A stretch of 64,000 nucleotides of DNA from the NCBI RefSeq assembly GCF_005884405.1, contig NZ_VCAO01000001.1:116303-180302 (forward strand). Reading direction: 5' to 3'. The stretch comes from Qipengyuania marisflavi. GTDB taxonomy: Bacteria > Pseudomonadota > Alphaproteobacteria > Sphingomonadales > Sphingomonadaceae. Under the pieces are notes generated by a model. The model did not search any database. It was not told where the DNA came from and saw nothing but the letters and a program-made list of their open reading frames with translations. Positions 1 through 8,809 of the stretch are shown piece by piece (the stretch's first letter is position 1; each line of letters starts with the position of its first letter). A program made the position numbers and the translations under genes.

Positions 1-1
1 C

Positions 2-1030
2 AAGGCGCGCGAAGCAACGCTGATGGGGCTGATGGATGGCAGCATCGACATTGTCATTGGCACGCACGCCATTTTTCAGGACAGCGTATCCTATCGCGAT
101 CTGGCGATGGTTGTGATCGACGAACAACACCGCTTCGGGGTCGGCCAGCGGTTGATGCTGGCAAGCAAGGGCAAGCGCGCGCCGCATGTCCTGGCAATGA
201 CCGCCACCCCGATCCCGCGCACGCTGACACTGGCGCAATATGGCGAGCTGGATGTGAGCAAGCTCGACGAGCTGCCACCCGGACGCCAGGCCATCGATAC
301 GCGCGTGATCGGGATGGAACGGCTGGCCGAAGTGGTCGAGGGGGTGGCCCGCCATGTCGGCGGCGGACAGCAGGCCTATTGGGTCTGCCCGATGGTGCGC
401 GAATTGGACGGTCCGGGCGAAGACATCGCCGCTGCCGAGGCGCGCTATGCGTCGCTCAAGGAACGCTTCGGCAAGGATGTCGTGCTGGTTCATGGCCAGC
501 TGTCGCCAGAGATGAAGGCGGCGGGAATGGAACGGTTTGCCAGCGGGGATGCCAAACTGCTGGTCGCTACCACGGTGATCGAGGTTGGCGTCGATGTCCC
601 CAATGCCACGCTGATGGTGATCGAACAGGCTGAACGCTTCGGCCTCGCCCAGCTACACCAGCTGCGCGGCCGCGTGGGTCGAGGCAGCGAGAAATCTGTG
701 TGCCTGTTACTGCGCGGCGGCGAACTGTCGGAAACCGCGCGCAGCCGGTTGGCGCTGATGCGCGAAACGCAGGACGGCTTCCGGCTGGCTGAGGAGGATC
801 TGCAATTGCGCGGCGGCGGTGAACTCTTGGGCACTCGGCAATCGGGCGATTCGCCTTTCAACATCGCCACGCTGGAACAGATTACCAAGCTGCTGCCCAA
901 GGCCCATGATGACGCGCGGATGCTGATCGAGCGCGACGGCGGATTGTCCAGCCCGCGCGGAGAAGCGGCGCGGATGTTGCTCTATCTGTTTGAGCGCGAT
1001 TGGGGCGTGCAAATGCTGCGCGGGGGTTAG
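2..1030 (+). CDS. recG: ATP-dependent DNA helicase RecG, C-terminal part
   Basis: This is the 3' half of RecG, the superfamily 2 helicase that remodels stalled replication forks and branch-migrates Holliday junctions. The reading frame is open to the left edge, so the N-terminal wedge domain lies outside the window. Visible motifs are the Walker B/DEAH-like DEQHRFG, motif III TATPIPRTL, and the helicase C-domain with QLRGRVGRG (motif VI), followed by the typical RecG C-terminal region. The stop codon overlaps the 3' end of the convergent tyrosine phosphatase gene by four bases. Family assignment is firm from the motif series. Confidence 0.96.
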   Translation, partial: KAREATLMGLMDGSIDIVIGTHAIFQDSVSYRDLAMVVIDEQHRFGVGQRLMLASKGKRAPHVLAMTATPIPRTLTLAQYGELDVSKLDELPPGRQAIDTRVIGMERLAEVVEGVARHVGGGQQAYWVCPMVRELDGPGEDIAAAEARYASLKERFGKDVVLVHGQLSPEMKAAGMERFASGDAKLLVATTVIEVGVDVPNATLMVIEQAERFGLAQLHQLRGRVGRGSEKSVCLLLRGGELSETARSRLALMRETQDGFRLAEEDLQLRGGGELLGTRQSGDSPFNIATLEQITKLLPKAHDDARMLIERDGGLSSPRGEAARMLLYLFERDWGVQMLRGG

Positions 1031-1488
1031 CGCAGCCGTTCGATCAAGGCCGCTGCCCCAGCCGATACGTCGGACCAGGTTACGGCAAAGCCGTCCTGCT
1101 CTCCGTACCAGGGGTCGGCCACTTCCTGACCCTCACGGCCAGCAACCAGATCCAGCAACATCACGACATTTGCCGCGCTGTCCGCTGGGCGAATACGCTC
1201 GATATTGGCCATGTTGGCGTGATCCATGCCAACGATCCAGGCGAAGCGCTCGAAATCCGCCGGTTCCAATTGCCGTCCGCGATATTGCGTGATGTCGATC
1301 CCATGCCGCTGGGCCTCGGCGACGGTGCGCGGATCAGGCGGCTCGCCCACATGGTAATCCGCAGTGCCCGCGCTGTCGGTAACCGCAGCCAGTCCAGCGC
1401 GCTCAGCAGCATCGCAAAATGCCGCTTCGGCCAGCGGAGAGCGGCAGATATTGCCAAGACAGACGAACAGGACGGAGGGTGCGCTCAT
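1027..1488 (-). CDS. Low-molecular-weight protein-tyrosine phosphatase
   Basis: A 153-residue cytoplasmic phosphatase of the LMW-PTP family, which hydrolyses phosphotyrosine through a cysteinyl-phosphate intermediate. The P-loop CLGNICRS (C-X5-R-S) lies near residue 11, and the general-acid loop appears as DPWYG near the C-terminus. SAGT, conserved after the first helix, is also present. Length is normal for the family. In bacteria these enzymes often act on BY-kinases of polysaccharide synthesis, but no such kinase is adjacent, so the substrate is unknown. It converges on recG with a four-base overlap. Confidence 0.93.
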   Translation of the reverse strand: MSAPSVLFVCLGNICRSPLAEAAFCDAAERAGLAAVTDSAGTADYHVGEPPDPRTVAEAQRHGIDITQYRGRQLEPADFERFAWIVGMDHANMANIERIRPADSAANVVMLLDLVAGREGQEVADPWYGEQDGFAVTWSDVSAGAAALIERLR

Positions 1489-1529
1489 GGCTTATATCCT
1501 AGAACGGCTCGCTGCTGCCAGACAAGTGC

Positions 1530-2738
1530 TCAGGCGGCCAGCTGCACCTGATTACGCCCGCCGTTTTTCGCCGCATATAGTGCTGCATCGGCGCGGGCCA
1601 TCAGTCTATCAAGATCGTCGCCTTCAGCCAGTTCGGCGATCCCGATACTGGCTGTAAATGGAATGATGGCATCCCCAAAGCGCAATGGATTTTCTGCAAT
1701 CGCCCAGCGCACACGCTCACAGACGGTGCGCGCAACGGCCAGATCCGCTGATGGCAGGATCACAGCAAATTCCTCGCCGCCGACCCGGCCAACCAGATCG
1801 CGATTGCGCAGGGCATCGGAGGCACGCTGCGCGACTGCGCGAATAACCTGATCACCCGCTGGATGGCCAAAGTGGTCGTTGATCTTTTTGAAGTGGTCAA
1901 TGTCGAAGATGGCCAGGCTCAGGCTGCGGCCCTTGCTTTCAGCGCGTGTGATCGATCGCTCCAACTCTATCATGAAGGCACGGCGGTTAGGCAATTCTGT
2001 CAGCACATCCGTTGTGGCGATGCGTTGCAATTCCCGCCGCGCTGCGGCTTCTGCCCCAACTGCGCGGCGCACAAAAATTGTTGCGCCAAGTGCCAGGGCC
2101 AGCAGCAACAATCCGACGGCGGCAAGGACGTATTGATATGCCTCGTTCGCGCTGGCCCAGCGTCGTGAGGTCGCTGTGCGGCGCGCAAGCAGAGTGCGCT
2201 CATGCGCCTCGATCTTGTCGATTTCGGACAAGATACGCTCTATTGCGCCGCGATCCTTGCCAGACCGGACCATGGACACAGCGGATGTGTGATCACCGCG
2301 ACGTTCAAATTCAATCATCCTGGCCAGTGTCGTCTCAAGCATCGCGATATCTTGCTGCAAGCGACCAAGCCGTTCTTGTTGGGAGGGATCCTTCGCAGTC
2401 AGCTGATCCAGCGACGTATAGCTATGTGCGGCATTGGCACGTCCGGCAACGTAAGGCTCCAGAAACGCATCTTCGCTGGTAAGAAGATACCCGCGCTCAC
2501 CGCGCATCTGGTCCAGCAGCGATGCTCGCAATTTGTCAGTTTGGATCAGGACTTCAAGCGTACGGACCTGCCGCTCCTCTGCCGCCCGACGTTCCTGAGC
2601 GGAACGCCACGCACTGAAGCTGGCCCCGGCCAACATCAGGGCGAGCGCGGCGATACAGGCGATCAGGAAATAGCCACGCCAGTCCGAATGGCGCGAACGG
2701 CGCGCGACTTGATCGACGATCCACATCAGAAGCGACAC
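1530..2738 (-). CDS. CHASE3-GGDEF diguanylate cyclase
   Basis: A 402-residue membrane sensor predicted to make cyclic di-GMP from two GTP. Order of parts: one N-terminal membrane helix (about residues 22-45), a CHASE3-type helical sensor (RSAQERR... to about residue 185), a second membrane helix (about 200-225), then a GGDEF domain. The active-site loop is GGEEF near residue 319, which is competent for catalysis. The inhibitory I-site RNRD lies exactly five residues before it, so product feedback is expected. No EAL domain is present. The signal sensed by CHASE3 is unknown. Upstream lies a CtrA-like TTAA-N7-ATAA site. Confidence 0.93.
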   Translation of the reverse strand: MSLLMWIVDQVARRSRHSDWRGYFLIACIAALALMLAGASFSAWRSAQERRAAEERQVRTLEVLIQTDKLRASLLDQMRGERGYLLTSEDAFLEPYVAGRANAAHSYTSLDQLTAKDPSQQERLGRLQQDIAMLETTLARMIEFERRGDHTSAVSMVRSGKDRGAIERILSEIDKIEAHERTLLARRTATSRRWASANEAYQYVLAAVGLLLLALALGATIFVRRAVGAEAAARRELQRIATTDVLTELPNRRAFMIELERSITRAESKGRSLSLAIFDIDHFKKINDHFGHPAGDQVIRAVAQRASDALRNRDLVGRVGGEEFAVILPSADLAVARTVCERVRWAIAENPLRFGDAIIPFTASIGIAELAEGDDLDRLMARADAALYAAKNGGRNQVQLAA

Positions 2739-2769
2739 CCGTTCATGGGGCTATTATGCCAGAACACAG

Positions 2770-2784
2770 TTAACGGGCTGATAA
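2770..2784. promoter_or_regulatory. CtrA-like half-matching site upstream of the GGDEF gene
   Basis: The sequence reads TTAA, seven bases, ATAA, one mismatch from the CtrA consensus TTAA-N7-TTAA, about 35 bases before the diguanylate cyclase start. Cell-cycle control of cyclic di-GMP enzymes by CtrA is known in alphaproteobacteria. One degenerate site is weak evidence. Confidence 0.25.
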
Positions 2785-2837
2785 TGTTTGGGCTGAAAAA
2801 CGCGCAGTCACTGCCCAAGCAGAGCACACGAGAAAAG

Positions 2838-2914
2838 TGGTCGGGGAGAGAGGATTCGAACCTCCGGCCCCTGCCTCCCGAAGACAGTGCTCTACCAGGC
2901 TGAGCTACTCCCCG
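2838..2914 (-). tRNA. tRNA-Pro(CGG)
   Basis: The reverse strand folds as a complete 77-nt tRNA: acceptor stem CGGGGAG/CTCCCCG, D arm with AGCCTGGTA, anticodon loop TTCGGGA with anticodon CGG followed by G37 (typical of proline tRNAs), T loop TTCGAAT, and an encoded CCA end. It reads the CCG codon, abundant in this GC-rich genome. A good promoter lies about 50 bases upstream. Confidence 0.97.
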
Positions 2915-2962
2915 ACCGGATCGGCCCCGCGAAACCTGTCCGCGGGTCGAGGCAAGGCGCGC

Positions 2963-2991
2963 GCTATAGGTGTGGATTGCGGGGGTGGCAA
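2963..2991 (-). promoter_or_regulatory. Sigma-70 type promoter of tRNA-Pro
   Basis: On the minus strand, -35 TTGCCA and -10 TATAGC are separated by exactly 17 bases, 49 bases upstream of the tRNA 5' end. The match and spacing are those of a housekeeping promoter. Confidence 0.6.
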
Positions 2992-3050
2992 GCGGGCATT
3001 TGTGCGCCTAGGCGGGTAGGCAGTTTCCGCCTCCAACAGCGAGTGAAGCC

Positions 3051-3995
3051 GTGACCCAGCCGCATCCAGAACAGCAGTATCTCGACCTGATGCGCCATGT
3101 CTGGCTGGAAGGGGACGAACGGGTCGACCGGACCGGAATCGGCACACGCTCGGTGTTTGGCGCGACGCTGCGTTTTGATCTCTCGGACGGGGCCATGCCG
3201 CTGGTCACCACCAAGCGCGTTTATTGGAAAACCGCCACTCGCGAATTGCTGTGGTTCCTGACCGGTGAGACCAACATCCGCCCGCTGGTGCTTCAGGGCG
3301 TCAAGATATGGAACGAGTGGCCGCACGCTCGCTATGTCGAACAGACAGGCGACGATCTGCCGCTCGACGATTTTGTCGCGCGGATCGCCGGTGACGAGGG
3401 GTTCGCGGCGCAATGGGGTGATCTTGGCCCGGTTTATGGCAAACAGTGGGTGGATTGGCCGACCTATCGCCCGGTGGCCGGAGGGCTGTTCCGCAAGGGC
3501 CGCGGGGTCAACCAGATTGCCGAACTGGTCGATTCGCTGCGCATGAATCCGGGCAGCCGGCGGCATATCATCGAAGGCTGGAATGTTGCCGAGGTGCCGG
3601 AGATGGCGCTTCCGCCCTGTCACAAGACTTACCAGTTCCACGTTTCGAGCGGGGATACGGGCGAAATGGCGAAATTGAACGGCATATTGTATCAGCGCAG
3701 CTGCGACATCGCATTGGGGTTGCCGTTCAATTTATGGTCGGCTGCCCTGTTGCAGCGGATGCTGGCAGAGCAGGCCGATCTGGAACCGGGCGAGCTGGTC
3801 TGGATGGGCGGCGACACGCACCTCTATCTGAACCACGCGCACCTTATTGCCGAGCAGCTTTCACGGGAACCGCGCGGCCACCCGAGGCTTGAGATAGTGC
3901 GGCGGCCAGCGAGCATATTTGACTACCGGATTGAGGATTTCGCTGTTCACGACTACATGCCGCACGGCGCTATAAAGGCGCCGGTTGCGGTATAG
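3051..3995 (+). CDS. thyA: Thymidylate synthase ThyA
   Basis: Converts dUMP to dTMP with methylene-tetrahydrofolate as carbon donor and reductant. The start is GTG. Signature parts: DRTGIGT phosphate loop, nucleophile Cys190 in ALPPCHKTYQF, YQRSCD, LPFN and the C-terminal IKAPVAV. At 314 residues it is about 50 longer than E. coli ThyA. The extra length is mainly an insert of about 30 residues (91-122) between IWNEW and GDLGPVYG, plus a shorter insert after the catalytic loop. Such inserts occur in one ThyA subgroup. ThyX is not in the window. Confidence 0.97.
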   Translation: MTQPHPEQQYLDLMRHVWLEGDERVDRTGIGTRSVFGATLRFDLSDGAMPLVTTKRVYWKTATRELLWFLTGETNIRPLVLQGVKIWNEWPHARYVEQTGDDLPLDDFVARIAGDEGFAAQWGDLGPVYGKQWVDWPTYRPVAGGLFRKGRGVNQIAELVDSLRMNPGSRRHIIEGWNVAEVPEMALPPCHKTYQFHVSSGDTGEMAKLNGILYQRSCDIALGLPFNLWSAALLQRMLAEQADLEPGELVWMGGDTHLYLNHAHLIAEQLSREPRGHPRLEIVRRPASIFDYRIEDFAVHDYMPHGAIKAPVAV

Positions 3996-4006
3996 AAAGG
4001 GCGCAC

Positions 4007-4035
4007 TTGACCCTGTCGCTCCGTTGAAATAAAAT
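4007..4035 (+). promoter_or_regulatory. Promoter of the branched-chain 2-oxoacid dehydrogenase operon
   Basis: TTGACC (-35) and TAAAAT (-10) are separated by 17 bases. The predicted transcript starts near 4042, giving a leader of about 30 bases that contains a GGGAGAG ribosome site before the ATG at 4073. No operator was recognised. Confidence 0.65.
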
Positions 4036-4072
4036 AACGCGCAAGCGTAAGATTGCGTCTGGGAGAGTTTTT

Positions 4073-5374
4073 ATGGCCGACAGGCCCGACGGGGCGCCGC
4101 AGCAGGGCAGTAACAAGCCCGCGCTGTCGCTGCATGTACCCGAACCAAAGTATCGCCCCGGCGACGCGGTAGATTTTTCGCACATCGATGTGCCGCCTGC
4201 CGGTGAGCAGCCGCGGCCCGACGAAAATTGCGACACGCACGATATGCACGACCTTGCCTATGGGCTGGTGCGCGTGCTGGGCGAAGACGACAAGGCGCAT
4301 GGGCCGTGGGATCCCAAGCTGGACCCTGAAACACTGCGCACCATGCTGGGCCATATGGCGATGACCCGCGCGTTCGATGAACGCATGTTCCGCGGACAGC
4401 GGCAGGGCAAGACCAGCTTTTACATGAAGTGCACCGGCGAAGAGGCGACCAGTATTGCGTCGTCAATGGCGCTGGCGGCGGATGACATGGTCTTTCCCAG
4501 CTATCGTCAGCAGGGCATACTGATCGCGCGCGGATATCCGATGATCGAGATGATCAACCAGATCTATTCGAACAAGGGCGACAAGCTGAAGGGCCGGCAA
4601 CTGCCCATCATGTATTCCAGCCGCGAACACAGCTTTTTCACTATCAGCGGCAACCTCGCCACCCAGACCCCGCAAGCCGTGGGCTGGGCGATGGCGTCTG
4701 CCATTAAAGGTGACAGCCGGATTGCGGCGACCTGGGTGGGTGAAGGCAGCACGGCGGAAGGTGACTTCCACGCGGCTTGCACCTTTGCCACGGTCTATAA
4801 CGCGCCGGTCATCCTGAATGTGGTGAACAACCAGTGGGCCATTTCCAGCTTCAGCGGCTTTGCCGGGGCGGAGCGGACGACTTTTGCCGCGCGCGCGCTC
4901 GGTTATGGCCTTGCCGGTTTGCGGGTCGACGGCAATGATGCACTGGCGTGTTATGCGGCGCAGCTGTGGGCGGCCAACCGGGCGCGTTCGAACGGCGGGC
5001 CGACACTGATCGAATACTTCACCTACCGCGCCGAAGGGCATTCCACCTCGGACGATCCCAGCGGTTATCGCAGCGCGCAAGAGCGGACCGAATGGCCGCT
5101 GGGCGATCCTGTGATGCGGCTGAAGAATCACCTAATCGCCCTGGGCGAATGGGATGAAGACCGGCAAGAAAAAATGGATCTTGAAGCGGCGGAGCACGTC
5201 AGGAAAGTGACCAAGGAGGCCGAACAGAACGGCATTCTCGGCCACGGCCTGCACCACCCGTTCCAAACCATGTTCGAAGATGTGTTTGAAGAACTTCCCT
5301 GGCACCTCAAGGAACAGAGTGAGCAAGCAATCCGCGAACGCGAGATCAAGTTTCCGGGAGGGCTCAAGCTGTGA
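4073..5374 (+). CDS. bkdA1: Branched-chain 2-oxoacid dehydrogenase E1, alpha subunit
   Basis: First subunit of the thiamine-diphosphate-dependent decarboxylase that oxidises 2-oxoacids from valine, leucine and isoleucine. The 433-residue protein has the TPP-binding pattern GEG...NNQWA (about residues 224-260) and the typical FRGQRQGKTSFYM segment. The long N-terminus (about 100 residues before the core) favours the BCKDH type over pyruvate dehydrogenase. It is the first gene of a three-gene operon and overlaps the next by four bases (GTGA), implying translational coupling. No E3 (lipoamide dehydrogenase) lies nearby, so E3 must come from elsewhere in the genome. Confidence 0.92.
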   Translation: MADRPDGAPQQGSNKPALSLHVPEPKYRPGDAVDFSHIDVPPAGEQPRPDENCDTHDMHDLAYGLVRVLGEDDKAHGPWDPKLDPETLRTMLGHMAMTRAFDERMFRGQRQGKTSFYMKCTGEEATSIASSMALAADDMVFPSYRQQGILIARGYPMIEMINQIYSNKGDKLKGRQLPIMYSSREHSFFTISGNLATQTPQAVGWAMASAIKGDSRIAATWVGEGSTAEGDFHAACTFATVYNAPVILNVVNNQWAISSFSGFAGAERTTFAARALGYGLAGLRVDGNDALACYAAQLWAANRARSNGGPTLIEYFTYRAEGHSTSDDPSGYRSAQERTEWPLGDPVMRLKNHLIALGEWDEDRQEKMDLEAAEHVRKVTKEAEQNGILGHGLHHPFQTMFEDVFEELPWHLKEQSEQAIREREIKFPGGLKL

Positions 5375-6441
5375 GCGCCGATGTAACCGAAGCACCGCAG
5401 AACAAGGACGCGGGCGAGACCGGCAGCGAACGCCGTCTAAACATGATCGATGCGATCAACGATGCGCTGGATGTTGCGATGACGCGCGATCCCGACGTCA
5501 TCGTGATGGGCGAAGATGTCGGCTATTTCGGCGGCGTGTTCCGCTGCACCGCAGGGCTTCAGGACAAGCACGGCAAGAACCGCGTGTTCGACACCCCGAT
5601 TTCCGAATGCGGGATCATTGGTGCGGCTGTAGGGATGGGGGCTTATGGCCTACGTCCGGTCCCTGAAATTCAGTTCGCGGACTATATTTATCCCGGGCTG
5701 GACCAGCTGATCAGCGAAGCCGCCCGGTTGCGCTATCGCTCGGCAGGCGAGTTCATCTCGCCGCTGACCATCCGTAGCCCGTTTGGCGGCGGTATTTTCG
5801 GCGGGCAGACGCACAGCCAAAGCCCCGAAGCGATTTTCACCCATGTCTCGGGCATCAAGACAGTAATCCCCGCTACGCCTTATGATGCCAAGGGCCTGCT
5901 GCTGTCCTGCATCGAGGACAATGATCCGGTCATCTTCTTCGAGCCCAAGCGCATTTATAACGGACCCTTTACCGGCTTCTATGACAAGCCGGTCGAGCCG
6001 TGGAAGAAGCATGCTGATTCGGTAGTGCCGGAAGGGCATTACACCATCCCGCTTGGCAAAGCGCGGCAGGTCCGCGAGGGTGAGGAACTGACCGTGCTGG
6101 CTTACGGTACGATGGTCCATGTTGCCGAGGCGGTTTGCGCCGCCAAGGGCGTGGATGCCGATATCCTCGACCTGCGTTCGCTGGTGCCGCTGGATATTGA
6201 AGCGATTGAAGTGTCGGTAAAAAAGACCGGGCGCTGCCTGATCGTTCACGAAGCCACGCGCACGTCGGGCTTTGGCGCGGAGCTGTCCGCACTGGTCACA
6301 GAACGCTGTTTCTACCATCTCGAAGCGCCGGTCGAACGTGTTACCGGCTTCGACACACCCTATCCGCACAGCCTTGAATGGGCTTATTTCCCCGGTCCCG
6401 TCCGCATTGGCGAGGCCCTCGACAAGATCCTGAGCGAGTAA
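5371..6441 (+). CDS. bkdA2: Branched-chain 2-oxoacid dehydrogenase E1, beta subunit
   Basis: A 356-residue partner of E1 alpha, forming the alpha2-beta2 decarboxylase. It starts with GTG inside the alpha stop. Transketolase-like pyrimidine-binding domain: MGEDVGYFGG, then FDTPISECGIIG and the region around RSPFGGGIFGGQTHSQ. A transketolase C-domain follows, with LDLRSLVPLD and VHEATRTSGFGAE. The sequence runs at normal family length. Six bases separate its stop from the E2 gene, so all three proteins should be made in step. Confidence 0.93.
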   Translation: MSADVTEAPQNKDAGETGSERRLNMIDAINDALDVAMTRDPDVIVMGEDVGYFGGVFRCTAGLQDKHGKNRVFDTPISECGIIGAAVGMGAYGLRPVPEIQFADYIYPGLDQLISEAARLRYRSAGEFISPLTIRSPFGGGIFGGQTHSQSPEAIFTHVSGIKTVIPATPYDAKGLLLSCIEDNDPVIFFEPKRIYNGPFTGFYDKPVEPWKKHADSVVPEGHYTIPLGKARQVREGEELTVLAYGTMVHVAEAVCAAKGVDADILDLRSLVPLDIEAIEVSVKKTGRCLIVHEATRTSGFGAELSALVTERCFYHLEAPVERVTGFDTPYPHSLEWAYFPGPVRIGEALDKILSE

Positions 6442-6447
6442 AGCGAC

Positions 6448-7743
6448 ATGGCACGATTTACCTTCAATATGCCCGACATTGGCGAAGGCATCGCCGAAGC
6501 CGAGATCGTCGCGTGGCACGTAAAGCCGGGCGACATGATCGAGGAAGATCAGGAAATCGTCGACATGATGACCGACAAGGCGACGGTCCCCATGGAAACG
6601 CCGGTATCGGGCAAAGTGCTCGAAATCGCTGGCGACGAGGGTGACATGGTCGCGATCGGATCAATGCTCGTGGTTGTCGAGGTCGAGGGCGAAATACCTA
6701 ATGACGTAGAGGCCCACAGCGCTGCACCGGCACCGAACTCGGAGGCTATGGAAGAGCGGATCGAGGTCGAAAACCCCGATGCCAGCGATGCCGATGATGC
6801 GATTGCGGCAGCACCGGCGGTTACGCCAGAGCCTGCACCGGCTCCAGAGCCCGAACCGGCCCCTACCGCACCCACTGCAAAGGTTCTCGCAACCCCGGCT
6901 GTGCGCGCGCGTGCCAAGGATCTGGGCATTGATCTGGCTCAGGTCAAACCCGCTGCCGATGGCCGCGTGCGGCATTCGGACCTCGATAGCTTCCTTTCTT
7001 ACAATGGCGGCTACGCAGGTGCCGCTCCCGCCCGCGCCGACGAGCAGGTCAAAGTCATCGGAATGCGCCGCCGCATTGCCGAAAACATGGCCGCTTCCAA
7101 GCGCAACATTCCGCACTTCTCTTATGTCGAGGAATGCGATGCCACTGAACTGGAAGTCCTGCGCGCACAGCTCAATGCGGGCCGCGGTGACAAGCCAAAG
7201 CTGACGATCCTGCCGCTGCTAATCACAGCGATCTGCAAGGCGTTGCCCGAATATCCGATGATCAACGCGCGTTATGATGACGAAGCGGGCGTGGTGACAC
7301 GTTCCGGCGCGGTGCATCTGGGTATGGCGGCGCAAACTGATGCCGGGCTGATGGTGCCGGTCATCCGTGACGCACAGGCAAAGAATTTGTGGCAGCTGGC
7401 AGGCGAGATTGGCCGCCTTGCGGACGCCGCGCGCAATGGCAATGCGAAGAGCGAAGAGCTTTCCGGCTCGACGCTCACCGTCACTTCGCTTGGCCCGCTG
7501 GGCGGGGTGGCGACCACGCCGGTCATCAATCGGCCGGAAGTTGCCATTATCGGCCCCAACCGGATTATCGAACGCCCGATGTTTGTTGCCGATGGCATGG
7601 GCGGTGAACGGATCGAGAAGCGCAAGCTGATGAATATCTCGATCAGCTGCGATCACCGCGTGGTGGATGGCTACGACGCCGCCAGCTTCGTCCAGGCAGT
7701 CAGAAAGCTGATCGAGGCACCCGCGCTTCTCCTGATGAGTTGA
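6448..7743 (+). CDS. bkdB: Branched-chain 2-oxoacid dehydrogenase E2 (dihydrolipoyl acyltransferase)
   Basis: The core acyltransferase that moves the acyl group from lipoyl-lysine to CoA. Order: one lipoyl domain (residues 1-80) with the lipoylated lysine in MMTDKATVPME, an Ala/Pro/Glu-rich linker (about 85-148), a peripheral-subunit-binding domain (about 150-185, ATPAVRARAKDLGID), a second linker, and the catalytic domain ending with DHRVVDGYDAASF, which carries the HxxxDG active site. A single lipoyl domain fits BCKDH-type E2. The gene is last in the operon. No clear terminator follows it. Confidence 0.92.
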   Translation: MARFTFNMPDIGEGIAEAEIVAWHVKPGDMIEEDQEIVDMMTDKATVPMETPVSGKVLEIAGDEGDMVAIGSMLVVVEVEGEIPNDVEAHSAAPAPNSEAMEERIEVENPDASDADDAIAAAPAVTPEPAPAPEPEPAPTAPTAKVLATPAVRARAKDLGIDLAQVKPAADGRVRHSDLDSFLSYNGGYAGAAPARADEQVKVIGMRRRIAENMAASKRNIPHFSYVEECDATELEVLRAQLNAGRGDKPKLTILPLLITAICKALPEYPMINARYDDEAGVVTRSGAVHLGMAAQTDAGLMVPVIRDAQAKNLWQLAGEIGRLADAARNGNAKSEELSGSTLTVTSLGPLGGVATTPVINRPEVAIIGPNRIIERPMFVADGMGGERIEKRKLMNISISCDHRVVDGYDAASFVQAVRKLIEAPALLLMS

Positions 7744-7856
7744 CCAAGGCAGGGTACCAGCTTGCCGCAAGCAAGGAGGTGCCTGCCAAGTTCGCCATCA
7801 CATCGGCGGGATTGTATTTTGCGGATTACCTAAGGCGAAGCGTGACGCAACGCAGC

Positions 7857-8273
7857 TCAGCGGACCACTGCGCTCCAGGTCAGCGTCCCGCGTTTGCTTG
7901 CCAGCGTCCAGCGCAGATCGGTGACATCACTGGCATCCGCCAGACGTCCATCGTGGCGCAATTCGCCCAGCTGGCCCCAATTCTCCCCGCCATCGGCAGA
8001 CACCGCCTGCGGGGCACGGCCGCTGCCGCGATAGGTAAGCGTTTCGGGCACGCTGCTTGACAGCATTGTGCGGCGCGCTTCGTCGGCACCGCGCCAGTGG
8101 GTTACCAGCACCACCTTGTCGCCCTTGCGCAGCGTTGTGGCAGGCTCGAGCACGCGGGTGCCGTCTTCAACCGTTTCGATATAAACCGAACGTTGGATAT
8201 GGAATGCCGACTGAGCGGCAAACGCGCCGCTGCCGAGCAAAGCCAGTGATGCTGCAAGAATTGCGCTACGCAT
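7857..8273 (-). CDS. Secreted protein of unknown function
   Basis: A 138-residue protein with a clear Sec signal peptide (hydrophobic stretch to GAFAAQ, cleavage near residue 20) and no cysteines. The mature part resembles the beta-rich secreted proteins with a DUF11-like repeat region found in sphingomonads (VLEPATTLRKGDKV... TLTYRGSG). I do not recognise an enzyme motif, so location (periplasm) is the only supported prediction. It points away from the tRNA-Asp gene and is probably monocistronic. Confidence 0.75.
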   Translation of the reverse strand: MRSAILAASLALLGSGAFAAQSAFHIQRSVYIETVEDGTRVLEPATTLRKGDKVVLVTHWRGADEARRTMLSSSVPETLTYRGSGRAPQAVSADGGENWGQLGELRHDGRLADASDVTDLRWTLASKRGTLTWSAVVR

Positions 8274-8398
8274 TAAGAACCCCCCGATTCCCCGCTAATG
8301 TGTCACTGCAAACTGTCTGAACGGGGTTAATTTGGGGTAAAAGCAGGCCTGCAAAAATCGCCTTTGCAAAAGAGGTGAAATTTCCGGTTGGACGGGCA

Positions 8399-8426
8399 TT
8401 GACACGATGCGGACCCTGCCTTAGTG
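8399..8426 (+). promoter_or_regulatory. Probable promoter of tRNA-Asp
   Basis: A perfect -35 TTGACA is followed after 16 bases by TTAGTG, a weak -10, about 34 bases before the mature tRNA. It lies in the 187-base gap between the secreted-protein gene and tRNA-Asp. Confidence 0.45.
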
Positions 8427-8459
8427 GCGCGGCTCCCAAGCGGTGCAACACGCTTTCAA

Positions 8460-8536
8460 GCGGGTGTAGCTCAGTTGGTTAGAGTGCCGGCCTGTCACGC
8501 CGGAGGTCGCGGGTTCGAGTCCCGTCACTCGCGCCA
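8460..8536 (+). tRNA. tRNA-Asp(GTC)
   Basis: A complete 77-nt cloverleaf: acceptor GCGGGTG/CACTCGC (one G-T pair), D loop AGTTGGTTA, anticodon loop CTGTCAC with anticodon GTC, T loop TTCGAGT, discriminator G and encoded CCA. G73 is the normal aspartate identity base. Confidence 0.97.
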
Positions 8537-8593
8537 CTTGGGACATTTTCTTCTGGACAGATCACGCCGCGGCATTTGCCGTCAGGCGGCTGA

Positions 8594-8809
8594 TCAGCCC
8601 CAGCGCCCGGTCTCCATCCAGATCAGGAAGCGCTTGAGCGGCAGCAGCCAGGCAATCCCGAGCACAAGATAAACCGCGGTCTGTGCCAGCGTTGGCCAGC
8701 TGCCGATCAGGCCGGGCATATAGCGCGCAATGACGATGCCGTAGATCGTCAGCGCTAACAGCAGCCCAAGTATGCCGACCGGAATCCGCCAAGTGGGTTC
8801 GCTGCGCAT
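8594..8809 (-). CDS. Small membrane protein, DUF2842 family
   Basis: A 71-residue protein with two predicted membrane helices (about residues 10-32 and 40-60) and a C-terminal LIWMETGRWG tail. It resembles DUF2842, a family known mainly from alphaproteobacteria, whose function is not established. Its ATG overlaps the stop of the 5-formyl-THF cyclo-ligase gene by one base (TGATG), so the two are translationally coupled. The inner membrane is the expected location. Confidence 0.8.
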   Translation of the reverse strand: MRSEPTWRIPVGILGLLLALTIYGIVIARYMPGLIGSWPTLAQTAVYLVLGIAWLLPLKRFLIWMETGRWG

